Source of the DNA: an uncultured Sphingobacteriales bacterium
GTDB lineage: Bacteria > Bacteroidota > Bacteroidia > Chitinophagales > Chitinophagaceae
Assembly: GCA_937991535.1 (NCBI GenBank)
Contig: CALKHN010000096.1
Location: forward strand, 1-58,694
Reading direction: 5' to 3'
Length of the DNA stretch: 58,694 bases
The notes under the pieces are model-generated. The model did no database searches. It saw nothing but the letters and a program-made list of their open reading frames with translations, and was not told where the DNA came from. Position numbers and translations under genes: made by a program. Shown in pieces: positions 1-9,005 of the stretch (positions within the stretch are counted from its first letter, which is position 1; each line of letters opens with the position of its first letter).

Positions 1-2
1 CG

Positions 3-27
3 GCGGTTCTTCGGAACCGCTTTTTTT
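3..27 (+). terminator. Rho-independent terminator at left edge
   Basis: A 7-bp perfect stem (GCGGTTC/GAACCGC) closed by a TTCG tetraloop is followed directly by seven T residues. The T tract lies to the right, so it ends a plus-strand transcript whose gene lies outside the window. It does not serve the minus-strand gene ending at 111, because there is no T run on that side. Confidence 0.9.
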
Positions 28-110
28 ATGTTATTTTAGTCGGACAATAGTGAATTGAAATGTGAATTCATCCACTTGCAACGATTGCATCCATCAGCCC
101 ATTCAACCTG

Positions 111-881
111 TCAGCGTTGAAATGTGTATGCATATCCAAGCGTTAAAAACAAACCTCCCGTACGGCTTTTGCCATTTGCTTTGGTATCTTTTTGAATAGG
201 CGTTAAACCGTAAGCACCACGTGCATCCAAAATAATTTCACCTGCTCCGCCTACCGGGTAGGCTAAACCAATTCCTCCGGTAAATCCGAAATTGATCGTG
301 TTAATATCTTTTTTTATATCCGTATCAGCTTTAAAAGACTGGGCAGGCAAGGGTTGGCCCTGGATGCCCAATGGCTGCATGCCTTTTTTATCTAAATAGA
401 GCTGGCTGGCGCCTTCGGTTTTTTGAGTAGCGCTTAACAAAATACCGGCATAGGGCCCGGCATTGATATAATACTTTAGTATATCACCCCATGTAAATTT
501 GGCTGTAACCGGCATTTCGAGATAATTTAAAACAGATTCATTTTTAAAATTGGCATACAGCATGGTTCCGGGTGGCAGCATTTGCGATAATGCCGGGGGA
601 ATAGCGATAACCGGCTGCATACCTTGTCGTTTTCCACCCTGCCCGGCGTAGTTAACAGCCACTTTAACAGAAAACTGTTGCGTTATGCCTGCATCTGCAA
701 ACAGCCCGAAAGTAGCTGCAAGCCTGGATGAATAATCCTTGCTGATCTCATTGTCGCCGCTGCTTTTTAACTGGGGAATACTGATGCCCGCGTTTACACC
801 TGCGGATATCGTTTGAGAAAATAATGAACCGGTTAAAAAAATCCAACTACAAATAAGAAGTATTGAAATATACTTTTTCAT
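111..881 (-). CDS. PorT-type outer membrane beta-barrel protein
   Basis: A 256-residue protein with a clear signal peptide (basic start, hydrophobic residues about 5-20, cleavage near LFSQ at 20-23). The mature part has alternating beta-strand patterning and ends in an aromatic strand (YAYTFQR), as in outer-membrane barrels of the Bacteroidota PorT-like family. The glycine-rich stretch around 195-215 and the final strands fit a small 8-10 strand barrel. No enzymatic motif is visible and the ligand is unknown. It is divergent from the OmpA/PD40 gene at 1042, with 160 bp between starts. The family assignment rests on fold-like patterning. Confidence 0.75.
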   Translation of the reverse strand: MKKYISILLICSWIFLTGSLFSQTISAGVNAGISIPQLKSSGDNEISKDYSSRLAATFGLFADAGITQQFSVKVAVNYAGQGGKRQGMQPVIAIPPALSQMLPPGTMLYANFKNESVLNYLEMPVTAKFTWGDILKYYINAGPYAGILLSATQKTEGASQLYLDKKGMQPLGIQGQPLPAQSFKADTDIKKDINTINFGFTGGIGLAYPVGGAGEIILDARGAYGLTPIQKDTKANGKSRTGGLFLTLGYAYTFQR

Positions 882-1041
882 GCTGATCCATTTAAATTAA
901 TCAAATCATCTTCTAAATTAACAAAGAAATAATCGTACCTCAATTAATCTTCTGCACATGAAGATATAGCTATGCAGCACCTGCTATAACGTTGATATAT
1001 TATTTATGTAAAATTTACGTTCTTACAGTAAACCCGGTACT

Positions 1042-2649
1042 GTGAAAAAGATCATCCTTTCTTTTATAATTTGTGCTTGTATACAATCCCTTTCAGCGCA
1101 AACCGCTTTCGACAGTTCAATTACATTGGTTCCCCAGGCAGCCAATATCATTACAGCCTCCACTATCGTTAAAATTGAAAACCTTGGCATTAATATCAAT
1201 TCTGACCTCCCGGAGTTAAGACCCACCATATCAGCCGATGGTAATCTATTGTTCTTTATTTGTCAAAATCATCCTGCCAATACCAAATACCGGTCGGTGC
1301 CCAATTCACAGGATATATGGTACTCGAAAAAAGATAGTCTGGGTACATGGAGTGAAGCCAGGCATATGCGCTATCCTATGAACAGCACCCATTATAACGC
1401 TGTTTACTGGATATCACCCGACAACAACAGACTTTTATTACGCGGTGCATTTACTGAAGGCGCCTTTTTAGGCAAAGGTGTAAGTATGAGTTATTTGCAG
1501 CCCGATAGTACCTGGAGCGCTCCTGATATGCTCTACATTAAAAACTATGAAAAATATGATAAAGGACGCCAGTCCGGCGCTACCATGGCACACGACGGGC
1601 AAACGCTTTTACTGTATATGACCCCCGAAAGAGGCAGCCCCGACAATGATTTGTATGTATGTTTTTTAACGTCCGATGGTTCATGGACAGAACCTGAAGC
1701 ACTGGGAAAGACAATTAATTTACCACAGCATGATGAAATGACGCCTTATCTGGCGGCCGACGGTGTAACCCTGTATTTTAGCAGCAACCGGCCGGGTGGC
1801 CTGGGCGATAATGATATATGGATGACCAAAAGACTGGACAAAACATGGCAAAAATGGAGCGAGCCGGTAAACCTGGGTAGCCCCATCAATACAGGGGATT
1901 GGGATGCCTTTTTTACGCTGGATGCAGGCGGTGAATATGCCTATTTAACCACCAATCTGGATACCTATGGTCAAAGTGATATTGTGCGGGTTAAATTGCT
2001 GGAGAAAGAAAAACCAGATCCAGTAGTATTGGTCAGCGGCAATGTTTATAACGCTAAGACCAGGCAACCATTGAGTGCTTCTCTTTTATATGAAACTTTG
2101 CCGGATGGAATGGAGGCGGGCAATGGAATATCCAATCCTTCGGATGGCGCGTTTAAAATTGTGTTACCCTATGATAAAAACTACCTGATAAGGGCAACCG
2201 CAGATAAGTTTTTTGCGCAATCGGAAAACCTGAACTTAGATTCATTAACCAAAGCGGGATATAAAGAGATACATAAAGATCTTTACCTGTTTCCTATTGA
2301 AATTGGTCAGGTGGTGCGTTTGAACAACGTTTTCTTCGATTTTGATAAATGGGACCTGCGGCCCGAATCATTTGTGGAATTAGACAGGGTTATAAAACTG
2401 CTGGTGGAAAACCCGGCTATTGAAATAGAAATGAGCGCCCACACCGACAGCAAAGGCTCTGATGAATATAATTTTACTTTAAGCGACAACAGAGCCAGGT
2501 CTGTAAGAGATTATATTCTCTCTAAAGGCATAGCCGAAAGTAAGATCATTTCGCAGGGCTATGGCGAAACAAAACCTGTAGCAACAAACGATACGGATGA
2601 TGGCCGCCAGTTGAACAGAAGAGTTGAATTTAAAATTTTAAAGAATTAG
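1042..2649 (+). CDS. PD40 beta-propeller / OmpA-domain outer membrane protein
   Basis: A 535-residue exported protein with a GTG start followed by a Lys-Lys signal peptide ending near SAQ at 18-20. Residues about 55-325 contain several PD40/WD40-like blades (motifs such as SADGNLLFF, DGVTLYFSSNR, NDIWM). Residues about 330-400 look like a carboxypeptidase-regulatory beta-sandwich (VSGNVYNAKTRQPL). Residues about 420-535 are an OmpA peptidoglycan-binding domain (FFDFDKWDLRPES, AHTDSKG, NRARSVRDYI, NRRVEF). This order is usual in Bacteroidota cell-envelope proteins that link outer membrane and peptidoglycan. Unlike gliding or type IX PorE proteins, no TPR region is seen at the N-terminus. The specific role is unknown. 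Confidence 0.85.
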   Translation: MKKIILSFIICACIQSLSAQTAFDSSITLVPQAANIITASTIVKIENLGININSDLPELRPTISADGNLLFFICQNHPANTKYRSVPNSQDIWYSKKDSLGTWSEARHMRYPMNSTHYNAVYWISPDNNRLLLRGAFTEGAFLGKGVSMSYLQPDSTWSAPDMLYIKNYEKYDKGRQSGATMAHDGQTLLLYMTPERGSPDNDLYVCFLTSDGSWTEPEALGKTINLPQHDEMTPYLAADGVTLYFSSNRPGGLGDNDIWMTKRLDKTWQKWSEPVNLGSPINTGDWDAFFTLDAGGEYAYLTTNLDTYGQSDIVRVKLLEKEKPDPVVLVSGNVYNAKTRQPLSASLLYETLPDGMEAGNGISNPSDGAFKIVLPYDKNYLIRATADKFFAQSENLNLDSLTKAGYKEIHKDLYLFPIEIGQVVRLNNVFFDFDKWDLRPESFVELDRVIKLLVENPAIEIEMSAHTDSKGSDEYNFTLSDNRARSVRDYILSKGIAESKIISQGYGETKPVATNDTDDGRQLNRRVEFKILKN

Positions 2650-2953
2650 TACCGGTTGAAGATACTATTCCCTGGGAAAATTTGGATCCATTTTTACTTC
2701 CTTAATTTGCATGGTATGCCTCCTGCTATGGGCGCCAATAAACAAAATTACCTGGTAGGCATCAAGGCTGCCAAACGGAAATGCGGCACGCCGAACTTAT
2801 AGAACGATGGCCGGTCGCGGGTTATGAACAAGTAACTGCATATAGCCGGAAATTTCGTACATTTGATAGAATATGCAAAGCGGTTCATCGCTTTACCTGC
2901 AAAATCTCCTCCCTTGAAAACAAATAGTTAAACATTAAAATAAAACTTCATTT
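2650..2953. other. Intergenic leader upstream of cold-shock gene
   Basis: A 304-bp gap with no convincing ORF. It holds a candidate Bacteroidota -7 box (TACATTTG, 2858-2865) and, just downstream, a short hairpin (AAAGCG 2877-2882 with CGCTTT 2889-2894). These would give the cold-shock mRNA an approximately 80-nt leader. Confidence 0.4.
2858..2865 (+). promoter_or_regulatory. Candidate -7 promoter box for cold-shock gene
   Basis: TACATTTG matches the Bacteroidota primary-sigma -7 consensus TAnnTTTG and lies 88 bp before the ATG at 2954. No clear -33 TTG element is seen at the usual distance, so the call rests on one element. Confidence 0.35.
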
Positions 2954-3400
2954 ATGGCAGAAACCTGGAGCAAAAAAGAAAGAGAAAAGAAAAAACAGCA
3001 AAATAAAAAAGAAAAAGCCGAGCGGAAACAGGAACGGAAAGAAAATTCCAAATCAGGAAAGAGTTTAGACGATATGCTTGCCTATGTGGATGAGAATGGT
3101 AATTTTTCGTCCACTCCTCCCGATCCCCGGAAAAAAGTAAAGATTAACGTAGAAGATATAGAAATCGGCGTTCGCAGGCAGGCAGATATTGATCCTGCGG
3201 ACCTCATCCGTAAGGGTATTGTTACCTTTTTCAATGAGTCGAAAGGCTATGGATTTATTAAGGATAAAGAAACACAGGAAAGTGTTTTTGTACATGTGAA
3301 TTCGTTACTGGAACCGGTGAAAGAACACAGCAAAGTAACTTTCGAAGTTGAAATGGGACCTAAAGGCGCCAATGCGGTTAACGTTAAGCTTTCCTCCTGA
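2954..3400 (+). CDS. Cold-shock domain protein with charged N-terminal extension
   Basis: 148 residues. The first ~35 residues are almost entirely Lys, Glu, Arg and Gln and look like a charged helix or disordered RNA-contacting tail. Residues about 86-147 are a CspA-type cold-shock domain with RNP1 (KGYGFI, 97-102) and RNP2 (VFVHV, 111-115). The protein should bind single-stranded RNA or DNA and act as a cytoplasmic RNA chaperone. At 148 residues it is about twice the length of classic CspA; longer forms of this kind occur in Bacteroidota. It stands alone and converges on the TPR gene at 3517. Confidence 0.88.
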   Translation: MAETWSKKEREKKKQQNKKEKAERKQERKENSKSGKSLDDMLAYVDENGNFSSTPPDPRKKVKINVEDIEIGVRRQADIDPADLIRKGIVTFFNESKGYGFIKDKETQESVFVHVNSLLEPVKEHSKVTFEVEMGPKGANAVNVKLSS

Positions 3401-3516
3401 TACCCACTATTTGTAATCCGGCTTTTACAGGTTGATCAAACTGCGCTGCACTCCCTTGTAATTCGATCACAGTGCGTAATATTTCCCGTTGTTGTTCGCT
3501 TTAATGAGCTACACTG

Positions 3517-5262
3517 CTAAAATACAGATCCGGTAATTTGCACACCACTATCAATATGGGCGACTTTGGCCTGCTGCTGTATTTTTTTAGCTTCCTTATC
3601 TTTTTTCTGTTGCTGCAATGCATCTGCCAGGCCTGTTAACGACCATACATTATTGGGGTTTACCTTAAGGTCTTCCCTGTATACATTTTCGGCAGCGGCA
3701 TAATGTTTGGCTTTTAGTAAAGCACGTCCCAAATATTGCCGTGCGGGATGCGGCCAATCTCTTGGCTCATTGTAGAGCATTACCGTTTCTTTATTCACAG
3801 CTTCTTCCAGCAACCGGGCTGCCAGTAGATATTGACCGCTTTCTTCTGCAATAACACCATCCAAAATCTTTTCAGCTACCTGTACCGCTGCAATACCGGG
3901 GTTAAAAGCTGCGGGACTTTCGTGCAACAAAGCGGAAGACATACTATCGCGCATATACATCAGTTCCATTTTGGCAACTTCAAGCTGCTGTTTGCGGGCA
4001 TAGGCCAAACCCCGGCCATAATGCCACATAATATTAGCATATGATCTGGAATTATTGGTAGCTGTTGTTTTCAAAATTTCATCCCATTGGCCAAAACGGA
4101 TTTGGGTAAAAAAAGGTGTCATATACAGGTACTGTGCATACATACCAAAATATCCCGCGGCATCGAGCCATGAACTGTCGAAGCTATTTTTTACATCTTC
4201 AGATACTTTCAATGCTGTTGTATAATCACCAGCCATATTAGCACAGCTTGCCTGCATATGAAGGTTGTGAACGATATAAATAAAGGCATTGTTAACAACA
4301 GGTGGATATTGAGATAAATACTGGTTATATCCTTTCACCGCTTTTTCATTAACCTCCACTCCTTTTTGGTAATAACCGGATCGGATGTAAATATGCGACG
4401 GCATGTGTACCAGGTGGGCGAGGCCCGGCATCATAGCTCCAAGCCGGTTCGCAACTACCAGTCCTTTTTCGGGATGCTCCGAACCCTCAATGGCATGAAT
4501 GTAATAATGTCCGGCTCCCGGGTGATCTGGAAATTGCTTTACCAGTTGTTCCAGCACACTCACGATCTCAGGCGTCCAGGGTTTGGGTTTATAGTGGCGG
4601 TCATACAAATCCCACGGATGCTGCACCATTAACGCATCGGCATATAACGCCGCCGCATCGGCGCTCAAGGGAAAAGCTTTATGTACTTTCTTCATGGCAG
4701 ATGCATACAACTGGTTTAAATATTTTCTTGTTTGTGTAGTATCGGCAGAATACCGGATTTGCATAGCCGCTATCAATGCTTTTTCGACAGGCGTACCATT
4801 ACCGCTCAACTCAGATGCCCGTTGTACAGCGGCCAATGCTTCTGGTGAAGCCGCATAGCCAAAGTCGTTGATATTGGGTCCGTAAGCCAAAGCTTTACCC
4901 CAGTGACCCATAGCAAAATCATCATCAAATTGCACAGCTTTCTCAAAAGATGCCAATGCTTCGATAATGTGGAAACCATAGTACATGTTTATGCCCTGCT
5001 GAAAATAGATGCCTGCGCTATCATTAGATACGGTCACCGGCATACGATGCTTTCCCCAACCTTCAAGCAACGGGATAATATTGGCGCTGTCGTTGAAGTC
5101 AATATCAGAAAGATCAGGGCTACAACCCAATGCATACTGCTTCTTATATGATTCTATGGTCTCCGAGAATTTATAAGTATACGCATCAGCAGGGGCCCTG
5201 TATAAGTAAAGCAGTGAAGAACCGATAAAAGAGGTAAGCACGAGAATGATGAAATTTCTCAT
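3517..5262 (-). CDS. Tetratricopeptide-repeat protein, exported or membrane-anchored
   Basis: 581 residues with an N-terminal hydrophobic segment (about 3-20) that acts as signal peptide or anchor. Several TPR-like helical pairs follow, for example around 95-130 (IIEALASFEKAVQFDDDF), 410-450 and 515-565 (NNVWSLTGLADALQQQKKDKE). The middle contains His-rich motifs (HYYIHAIEGSEHPEKG and HMPSHIYIRSG) typical of a family of long bacterial TPR proteins of unknown role. No catalytic domain is recognised. It sits alone on the minus strand and no partner is evident from neighbours. Confidence 0.7.
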   Translation of the reverse strand: MRNFIILVLTSFIGSSLLYLYRAPADAYTYKFSETIESYKKQYALGCSPDLSDIDFNDSANIIPLLEGWGKHRMPVTVSNDSAGIYFQQGINMYYGFHIIEALASFEKAVQFDDDFAMGHWGKALAYGPNINDFGYAASPEALAAVQRASELSGNGTPVEKALIAAMQIRYSADTTQTRKYLNQLYASAMKKVHKAFPLSADAAALYADALMVQHPWDLYDRHYKPKPWTPEIVSVLEQLVKQFPDHPGAGHYYIHAIEGSEHPEKGLVVANRLGAMMPGLAHLVHMPSHIYIRSGYYQKGVEVNEKAVKGYNQYLSQYPPVVNNAFIYIVHNLHMQASCANMAGDYTTALKVSEDVKNSFDSSWLDAAGYFGMYAQYLYMTPFFTQIRFGQWDEILKTTATNNSRSYANIMWHYGRGLAYARKQQLEVAKMELMYMRDSMSSALLHESPAAFNPGIAAVQVAEKILDGVIAEESGQYLLAARLLEEAVNKETVMLYNEPRDWPHPARQYLGRALLKAKHYAAAENVYREDLKVNPNNVWSLTGLADALQQQKKDKEAKKIQQQAKVAHIDSGVQITGSVF

Positions 5263-5677
5263 GGCTTTTAATTTTTGTGAGCATAATATACAACAGTTCT
5301 TTGGTTGTTTATAAAGAAATTATGCGAATCCGGCGTTTGGCCGGGCGTCTGCCATAGTTATTGCTGTAAAAAGTTCAGGAGTGGTAATTTAAAGCGGGGT
5401 ACGCTTCAATATGGGACAAGTGACCGACATTGTATAACTCCACCAGTTTTGCGTTTGTGATTTTTTGCGCTGCTTTTTACCCAGTGCGGGATAATTGCCC
5501 AGCAGTGGCTGTACGGCTTTCGGCGCCCTGGCTTTTCTCAGCGCAGTTCTGCCCCGCTGCCCGATAATAAGAAGGAAGGAACAGAAGGGATGTTCAAAGT
5601 TATCAAATTTTGCGCTACCGGAAATTCAAATTGGAGATTGCGGACAATTGAATCGCAAAAGTGCGAAGGCAGGTGCT
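5263..5677. other. Intergenic region holding a decayed gene
   Basis: A 415-bp gap between the TPR gene and the YdeI-family gene. The central part (about 5375-5595) encodes, on the minus strand, the C-terminal end of an alpha/beta hydrolase split over two frames. No intact gene is seen. Confidence 0.5.
5375..5595 (-). pseudogene. Frameshifted 3' remnant of an alpha/beta hydrolase gene
   Basis: Reading the minus strand from about 5580, one frame gives LLIIGQRGRTAL, then APKAVQPLLGNYPALGKK. After an A-run near 5482-5490, a second frame gives AAQKITNAKLVELYNVGHLS followed by HIEAYPALNYHS and a stop at 5375-5377. Together these match the end of an alpha/beta-fold hydrolase: the strand before the catalytic acid (LLIIGQRxRTA), the GNYPALGK linker and the catalytic-His motif (VGHLSHIE). 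The 5' portion and nucleophile elbow are absent, so this is a degraded fragment. Identification is from memory of family motifs. Confidence 0.6.
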
Positions 5678-6259
5678 TTAATGGAATTTTTCTCCTTTGC
5701 TCAACATCTCAAGTATGGTCTTCATTCGCTTTTCCCTGGTTTCGGGCTTTTTGGCCGTTTGCAGTCGCCAGGCAATGGCATAGGTATTCGCTTTGTTGAG
5801 CGTTAGATAAAACTTTTTGGCTTTTGGAATTTTGGAAAGTGATTTCAAAAAATCATCCGGCATTTCTATATTGGACGGCGAATCATAAGCCTGATCCCAT
5901 CTTCCGTCCGCTTTTGCGCTTTCTATTTCTTTTAACCCCGCCGGCTTCATTTTTCCTTCATTTATTAACCGCGTGACCTTTTCAATGTTCTTTTTAGACC
6001 ATATGCTTTTGGAACGGCGCGGCGTGAAGCGAATCATATAAGCCTTTTCATATAAAGGATTTAACAAGCCGTCAATCCATCCATAGCACAATGCTTCATT
6101 AACAGCTTGCGTGTAACTAACAGTTGGGATACCAGACCCTTTCTTATGTATCTTCAGCCATACGCCATCGGACGTAGAATGGTTTTTTTTCAGCCATTTC
6201 TCCAGGCTGACCTGCGTTTTAAAAGCCAGAATGGGCAAATTATCTTTGGGATTGTTCAT
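5678..6259 (-). CDS. YdeI/OmpD-associated family protein
   Basis: 193 residues. It resembles the YdeI/OmdA family (sometimes called bacteriocin-protection proteins): N-terminal WLKKNHSTSDGVWLKIHKKG, the conserved block YTQAVNEALCYGWIDG (about 49-64), FTPRRSKSIWSKKN (about 78-91) and the C-terminal helical block ending in KRMKTILEMLSKGE. It is cytoplasmic with no signal peptide. The biochemical role is unclear; members have been linked to resistance to cationic peptides, which is a family-level association only. Length is normal for the family. Confidence 0.85.
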   Translation of the reverse strand: MNNPKDNLPILAFKTQVSLEKWLKKNHSTSDGVWLKIHKKGSGIPTVSYTQAVNEALCYGWIDGLLNPLYEKAYMIRFTPRRSKSIWSKKNIEKVTRLINEGKMKPAGLKEIESAKADGRWDQAYDSPSNIEMPDDFLKSLSKIPKAKKFYLTLNKANTYAIAWRLQTAKKPETREKRMKTILEMLSKGEKFH

Positions 6260-6275
6260 AAATTGATCTCAACGC

Positions 6276-6486
6276 ACACATAGGGTTTGCGTTCTTCGAT
6301 TGTGCCTGTAGGGTCATAGATATATAGGTACTCTTAGGATTTGGAGCCTTCTATTGTGCCCCTGTGTTTCTATGTGTTTATATGTTTATCTTTTATATGA
6401 ACACATAGGATCATAGGCCCATAGGTACACATAAGGTTTGCTTTCTGCAATTGTATACCTATGTTTCTATGTGTTTTTAACCCAGC
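6276..6486. repeat. Degenerate internal repeats with CATAGG / CTATGTGTTT motifs
   Basis: The spacer between two minus-strand genes contains related segments. ACACATAGGGTTTGCGTTCT (near 6277) resembles ACACATAAGGTTTGCTTTCT (near 6428). TGTGTTTCTATGTGTTTATA (near 6363) resembles TATGTTTCTATGTGTTTTTA (near 6460). The short word CATAG recurs several times. It looks like a degenerate duplication of non-coding repeat sequence. No terminator or promoter is clear. Confidence 0.5.
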
Positions 6487-6492
6487 CAATAT

Positions 6493-7770
6493 TTAAAAAT
6501 CATTAAAATTCCATGGGGCGCGGTACGGCCTTGAAATCATAAGGTTGGCGAAATCATCATCAAATTTTTCTTTTTTGGGATTCCATTTCAGCGGCCGTTG
6601 CAGCTCATAGGCTATATTTACCGCATTGCAAACAGTAGCTGTCCGGTGCCCGATCTCCACATCCGCCACAGGTTTCGATCTTTTTTTAATAGCATTGATC
6701 CAATCCTGATGGTGATTATCACTATGGTATAATTTTTTGTCTGATGATTTTAGTTGAAGTTTAGCTATATGCTCCGGGTTCGATCTCAAAAAAGATCTGG
6801 ATACTTCTATCGTGCCTTCGGAGCCTATAAACTGGATTGCATTTTCATCTCCCCATTGTTTGTGGTTAACCACAATTCCATTGGCATAAGTAAACGACAG
6901 CCCGGTTTTTGCTTCCGGAGTGGAAGGCGGGTTAAAGGCAACGGGGCCGGAATCGTCCATATCCAGGGCCCATTGTACAATATCGAACATGTGTGCACCC
7001 CAATCGGTAACATATCCTCCTCCAAAATTCCTGTACCCGCGCCACCATGCCCATGAATTGTCTTCTATTGGGGGCGATAGTGTTGGATTATAGCCCCTGT
7101 ACAACGACGGGCCAATCCACATATTCCAGTCAAGATATTCCGGAACAGGCAGAGAGGGTAAATCACATTGTTTTACAGGCTCTCCTACCGAAACATTGAT
7201 TTCTTTTAACTGTCCTATATAACCATTCAGTACCAGTTCAGCGGCCTGCCTGAAATTGTATTGTGAGCGTTGCATGCTTCCGGTTTGCAACACCCGTTTG
7301 TATTTGCGCACTGCATTTACCATTGCCCGGCCTTCGGCAATCGTTAAAGCCAGTGGTTTCTCACAATAAATATCTTTACCGGCTTTTGCTGCATCAACGG
7401 TTATTTGGGCATGCCAGTGATCAGGTGTTGCTATTACTACGCCATCAATATCTTTTCTTTCAAGTAACTCACGGTAATGGACATATGCTGTTACATCCGT
7501 ACTTGCTTTTTTTGCATTAACGGCTTTTGCAAGACTTACAAAGTGTTCCAGTTTCTTTTTATCTACATCGCTGGCAGCCAGCGTCATCACTTCGGGAAGA
7601 CCGGATATCGCGTTCAATAAACCCCTTGACTGTTTTCCATTGCCAATATAACCAATATTAACACGGTCGTTTGGCGCTAAAAATCCCTTTCCGCCTAATA
7701 CATGCCGGGGAACAACGGTAAATGCTGCTGCTCCCATTAATGTGTTCTTTATAAAAGTTTTTCTGTGCAT
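6493..7770 (-). CDS. Gfo/Idh/MocA-family oxidoreductase, exported
   Basis: 425 residues. Residues 38-50 form the glycine-rich start of a Rossmann fold (IGYIGNGKQSRG). EKP at 137-139 carries the family's conserved catalytic lysine, and a C-terminal alpha/beta substrate domain with a WWRGYRNFGGGYVTDWGAHM block follows. The first ~20 residues (HRKTFIKNTLMGAAAF) resemble the Tat-like leader common on Bacteroidota members of this family, though the twin arginine is reduced to Arg-Lys. A NAD(P)-dependent sugar or inositol dehydrogenase or related activity is likely; the substrate cannot be told. No sugar-utilisation genes are adjacent. Confidence 0.88.
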   Translation of the reverse strand: MHRKTFIKNTLMGAAAFTVVPRHVLGGKGFLAPNDRVNIGYIGNGKQSRGLLNAISGLPEVMTLAASDVDKKKLEHFVSLAKAVNAKKASTDVTAYVHYRELLERKDIDGVVIATPDHWHAQITVDAAKAGKDIYCEKPLALTIAEGRAMVNAVRKYKRVLQTGSMQRSQYNFRQAAELVLNGYIGQLKEINVSVGEPVKQCDLPSLPVPEYLDWNMWIGPSLYRGYNPTLSPPIEDNSWAWWRGYRNFGGGYVTDWGAHMFDIVQWALDMDDSGPVAFNPPSTPEAKTGLSFTYANGIVVNHKQWGDENAIQFIGSEGTIEVSRSFLRSNPEHIAKLQLKSSDKKLYHSDNHHQDWINAIKKRSKPVADVEIGHRTATVCNAVNIAYELQRPLKWNPKKEKFDDDFANLMISRPYRAPWNFNDF

Positions 7771-7891
7771 CTGTTTATGAGTTTAGAATTGAACCTTAAA
7801 TATAAACAAGATTTATATACTGTGATGCAATAACCAACCGTGCTGCTATCATTGCTGCCTGCGAAAAACAAATACGGGTTTCGGCATGAGG

Positions 7892-8353
7892 CTATTGTGG
7901 ACTGCGAAAATCAAAAGCTCCTTTTCGTAAGTTAATCCCATATTCAAGATATGCCTTTAAACAGGCAAGAAAGTTGGCCCAACCCTCGGTATTGCCTTTC
8001 AGCCAGTTTATGCCGCCTTCATCATTGTTCATGTCTTTTTCTGTTACGGTTACAACTGTTGAGCCATTCTCCCGCGGGGTAAGTGATATTTCCACCAGCA
8101 ATTCCTGTTGATTGTCGCTCCTCCAGTAGAAAGACACGTATTGATCCTGCAACATTTTACCAACCCGTACAGGAACATCAATGTCAAATTCCGGGAAGTT
8201 CCAAACCAGTTGTTTTCCCTCTTCCATCCTACCGGTACTTTGCGAAATGAAATAGTGGCGCATTTGAGCAGGATCCGTAATGGCTTCAAAAATTACCGCT
8301 GCGGGCTTTTGAATTTCAATCGCTGTTTTAATTTCAAGTGTTTGCACTGTCAT
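7892..8353 (-). CDS. SRPBCC / AHSA1-like domain protein
   Basis: 153 residues in a START/Bet-v1-like (SRPBCC) fold. It has the typical opening strand and helix (TAIEIQKPAAVIFEAITDPA), the central VWNFPEFDIDVPVRV strands, and a C-terminal long helix (WLKGNTEGWANFLACLKAYL). Proteins of this AHSA1-type group are small cytoplasmic hydrophobic-ligand-binding proteins and are often annotated as Hsp90-activator-like or polyketide-cyclase-like. The ligand is unknown. It is 148 bp from the OsmC gene on the same strand, so co-transcription is possible. Confidence 0.8.
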   Translation of the reverse strand: MTVQTLEIKTAIEIQKPAAVIFEAITDPAQMRHYFISQSTGRMEEGKQLVWNFPEFDIDVPVRVGKMLQDQYVSFYWRSDNQQELLVEISLTPRENGSTVVTVTEKDMNNDEGGINWLKGNTEGWANFLACLKAYLEYGINLRKGAFDFRSPQ

Positions 8354-8501
8354 GCTAAATCATTTTTTAAAGTTAACCATTTTACCGTCAGAACTCCATT
8401 ATTACTCCCTCATAAGCTTCTGAAGAGAATTCATCTGCATCTATAGTAGATATATATGACTGTAAAAAAATAATAAAGCTGAATATTGCAGGTTGCAATG
8501 G

Positions 8502-9005
8502 TCATGCATCGTAAAATGTTTGTACTGCCACACCTTTAGTGAGCGTTTGATAAACCACACAATATCTTTCTGTTAACTTAGCGAGGCTGTTGACTTGTTC
8601 ACCTGTTGCATTTGAAGTGAAAGTAAAATACAAACGGATGGCTTTGAAACCCACCGGTGCTTCTTTTGAAACGCCCAGTGTGCCGCGAAAATCAAGGTCT
8701 CCTTCCGCCCTGATATTTCCATCCCGTATTTCCACTCCAACAGCTGTAGCAACCGCGCTTAAAGTAACCCCGGCACAGGCAACAAGCGCTTCCAGAAGCA
8801 TATCACCCGAACACGCCAACATCCCGTTTCCACCGGTAGCAGGATGCAGTCCTGCTTCCACTAATGCCTTCCCGGTATTTACTTTGCAGGATATCCCCTC
8901 CCCGATCTTTCCTTCAGCCTTTAAAGTAATGTATGCCTTTTCAGGATTTTGCTGATAGCTTTCTTTTAAAGGCGCCTGCAGCCTTTTTAATTCAATGGAA
9001 TTCAT
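8502..9005 (-). CDS. OsmC-family peroxidase-like protein
   Basis: 167 residues of the OsmC/Ohr fold. Two conserved cysteines expected of the family are present: C77 in LVACAGVTL and C149 in ERYCVVYQTL. This supports thiol-dependent reduction of organic hydroperoxides. The N-terminal extension (first ~20 residues) is polar. Family members are cytoplasmic. It resembles the YhfA-like branch more than Ohr, so the exact peroxide substrate is uncertain. It lies upstream of the SRPBCC gene on the same strand. Confidence 0.85.
   Translation of the reverse strand: MNSIELKRLQAPLKESYQQNPEKAYITLKAEGKIGEGISCKVNTGKALVEAGLHPATGGNGMLACSGDMLLEALVACAGVTLSAVATAVGVEIRDGNIRAEGDLDFRGTLGVSKEAPVGFKAIRLYFTFTSNATGEQVNSLAKLTERYCVVYQTLTKGVAVQTFYDA

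Noticed and set aside
5495..5806. A 103-codon plus-strand ORF
   Set aside because: It overlaps the 3' end of the YdeI-family gene in the opposite frame and the hydrolase remnant; it is a shadow of minus-strand coding.
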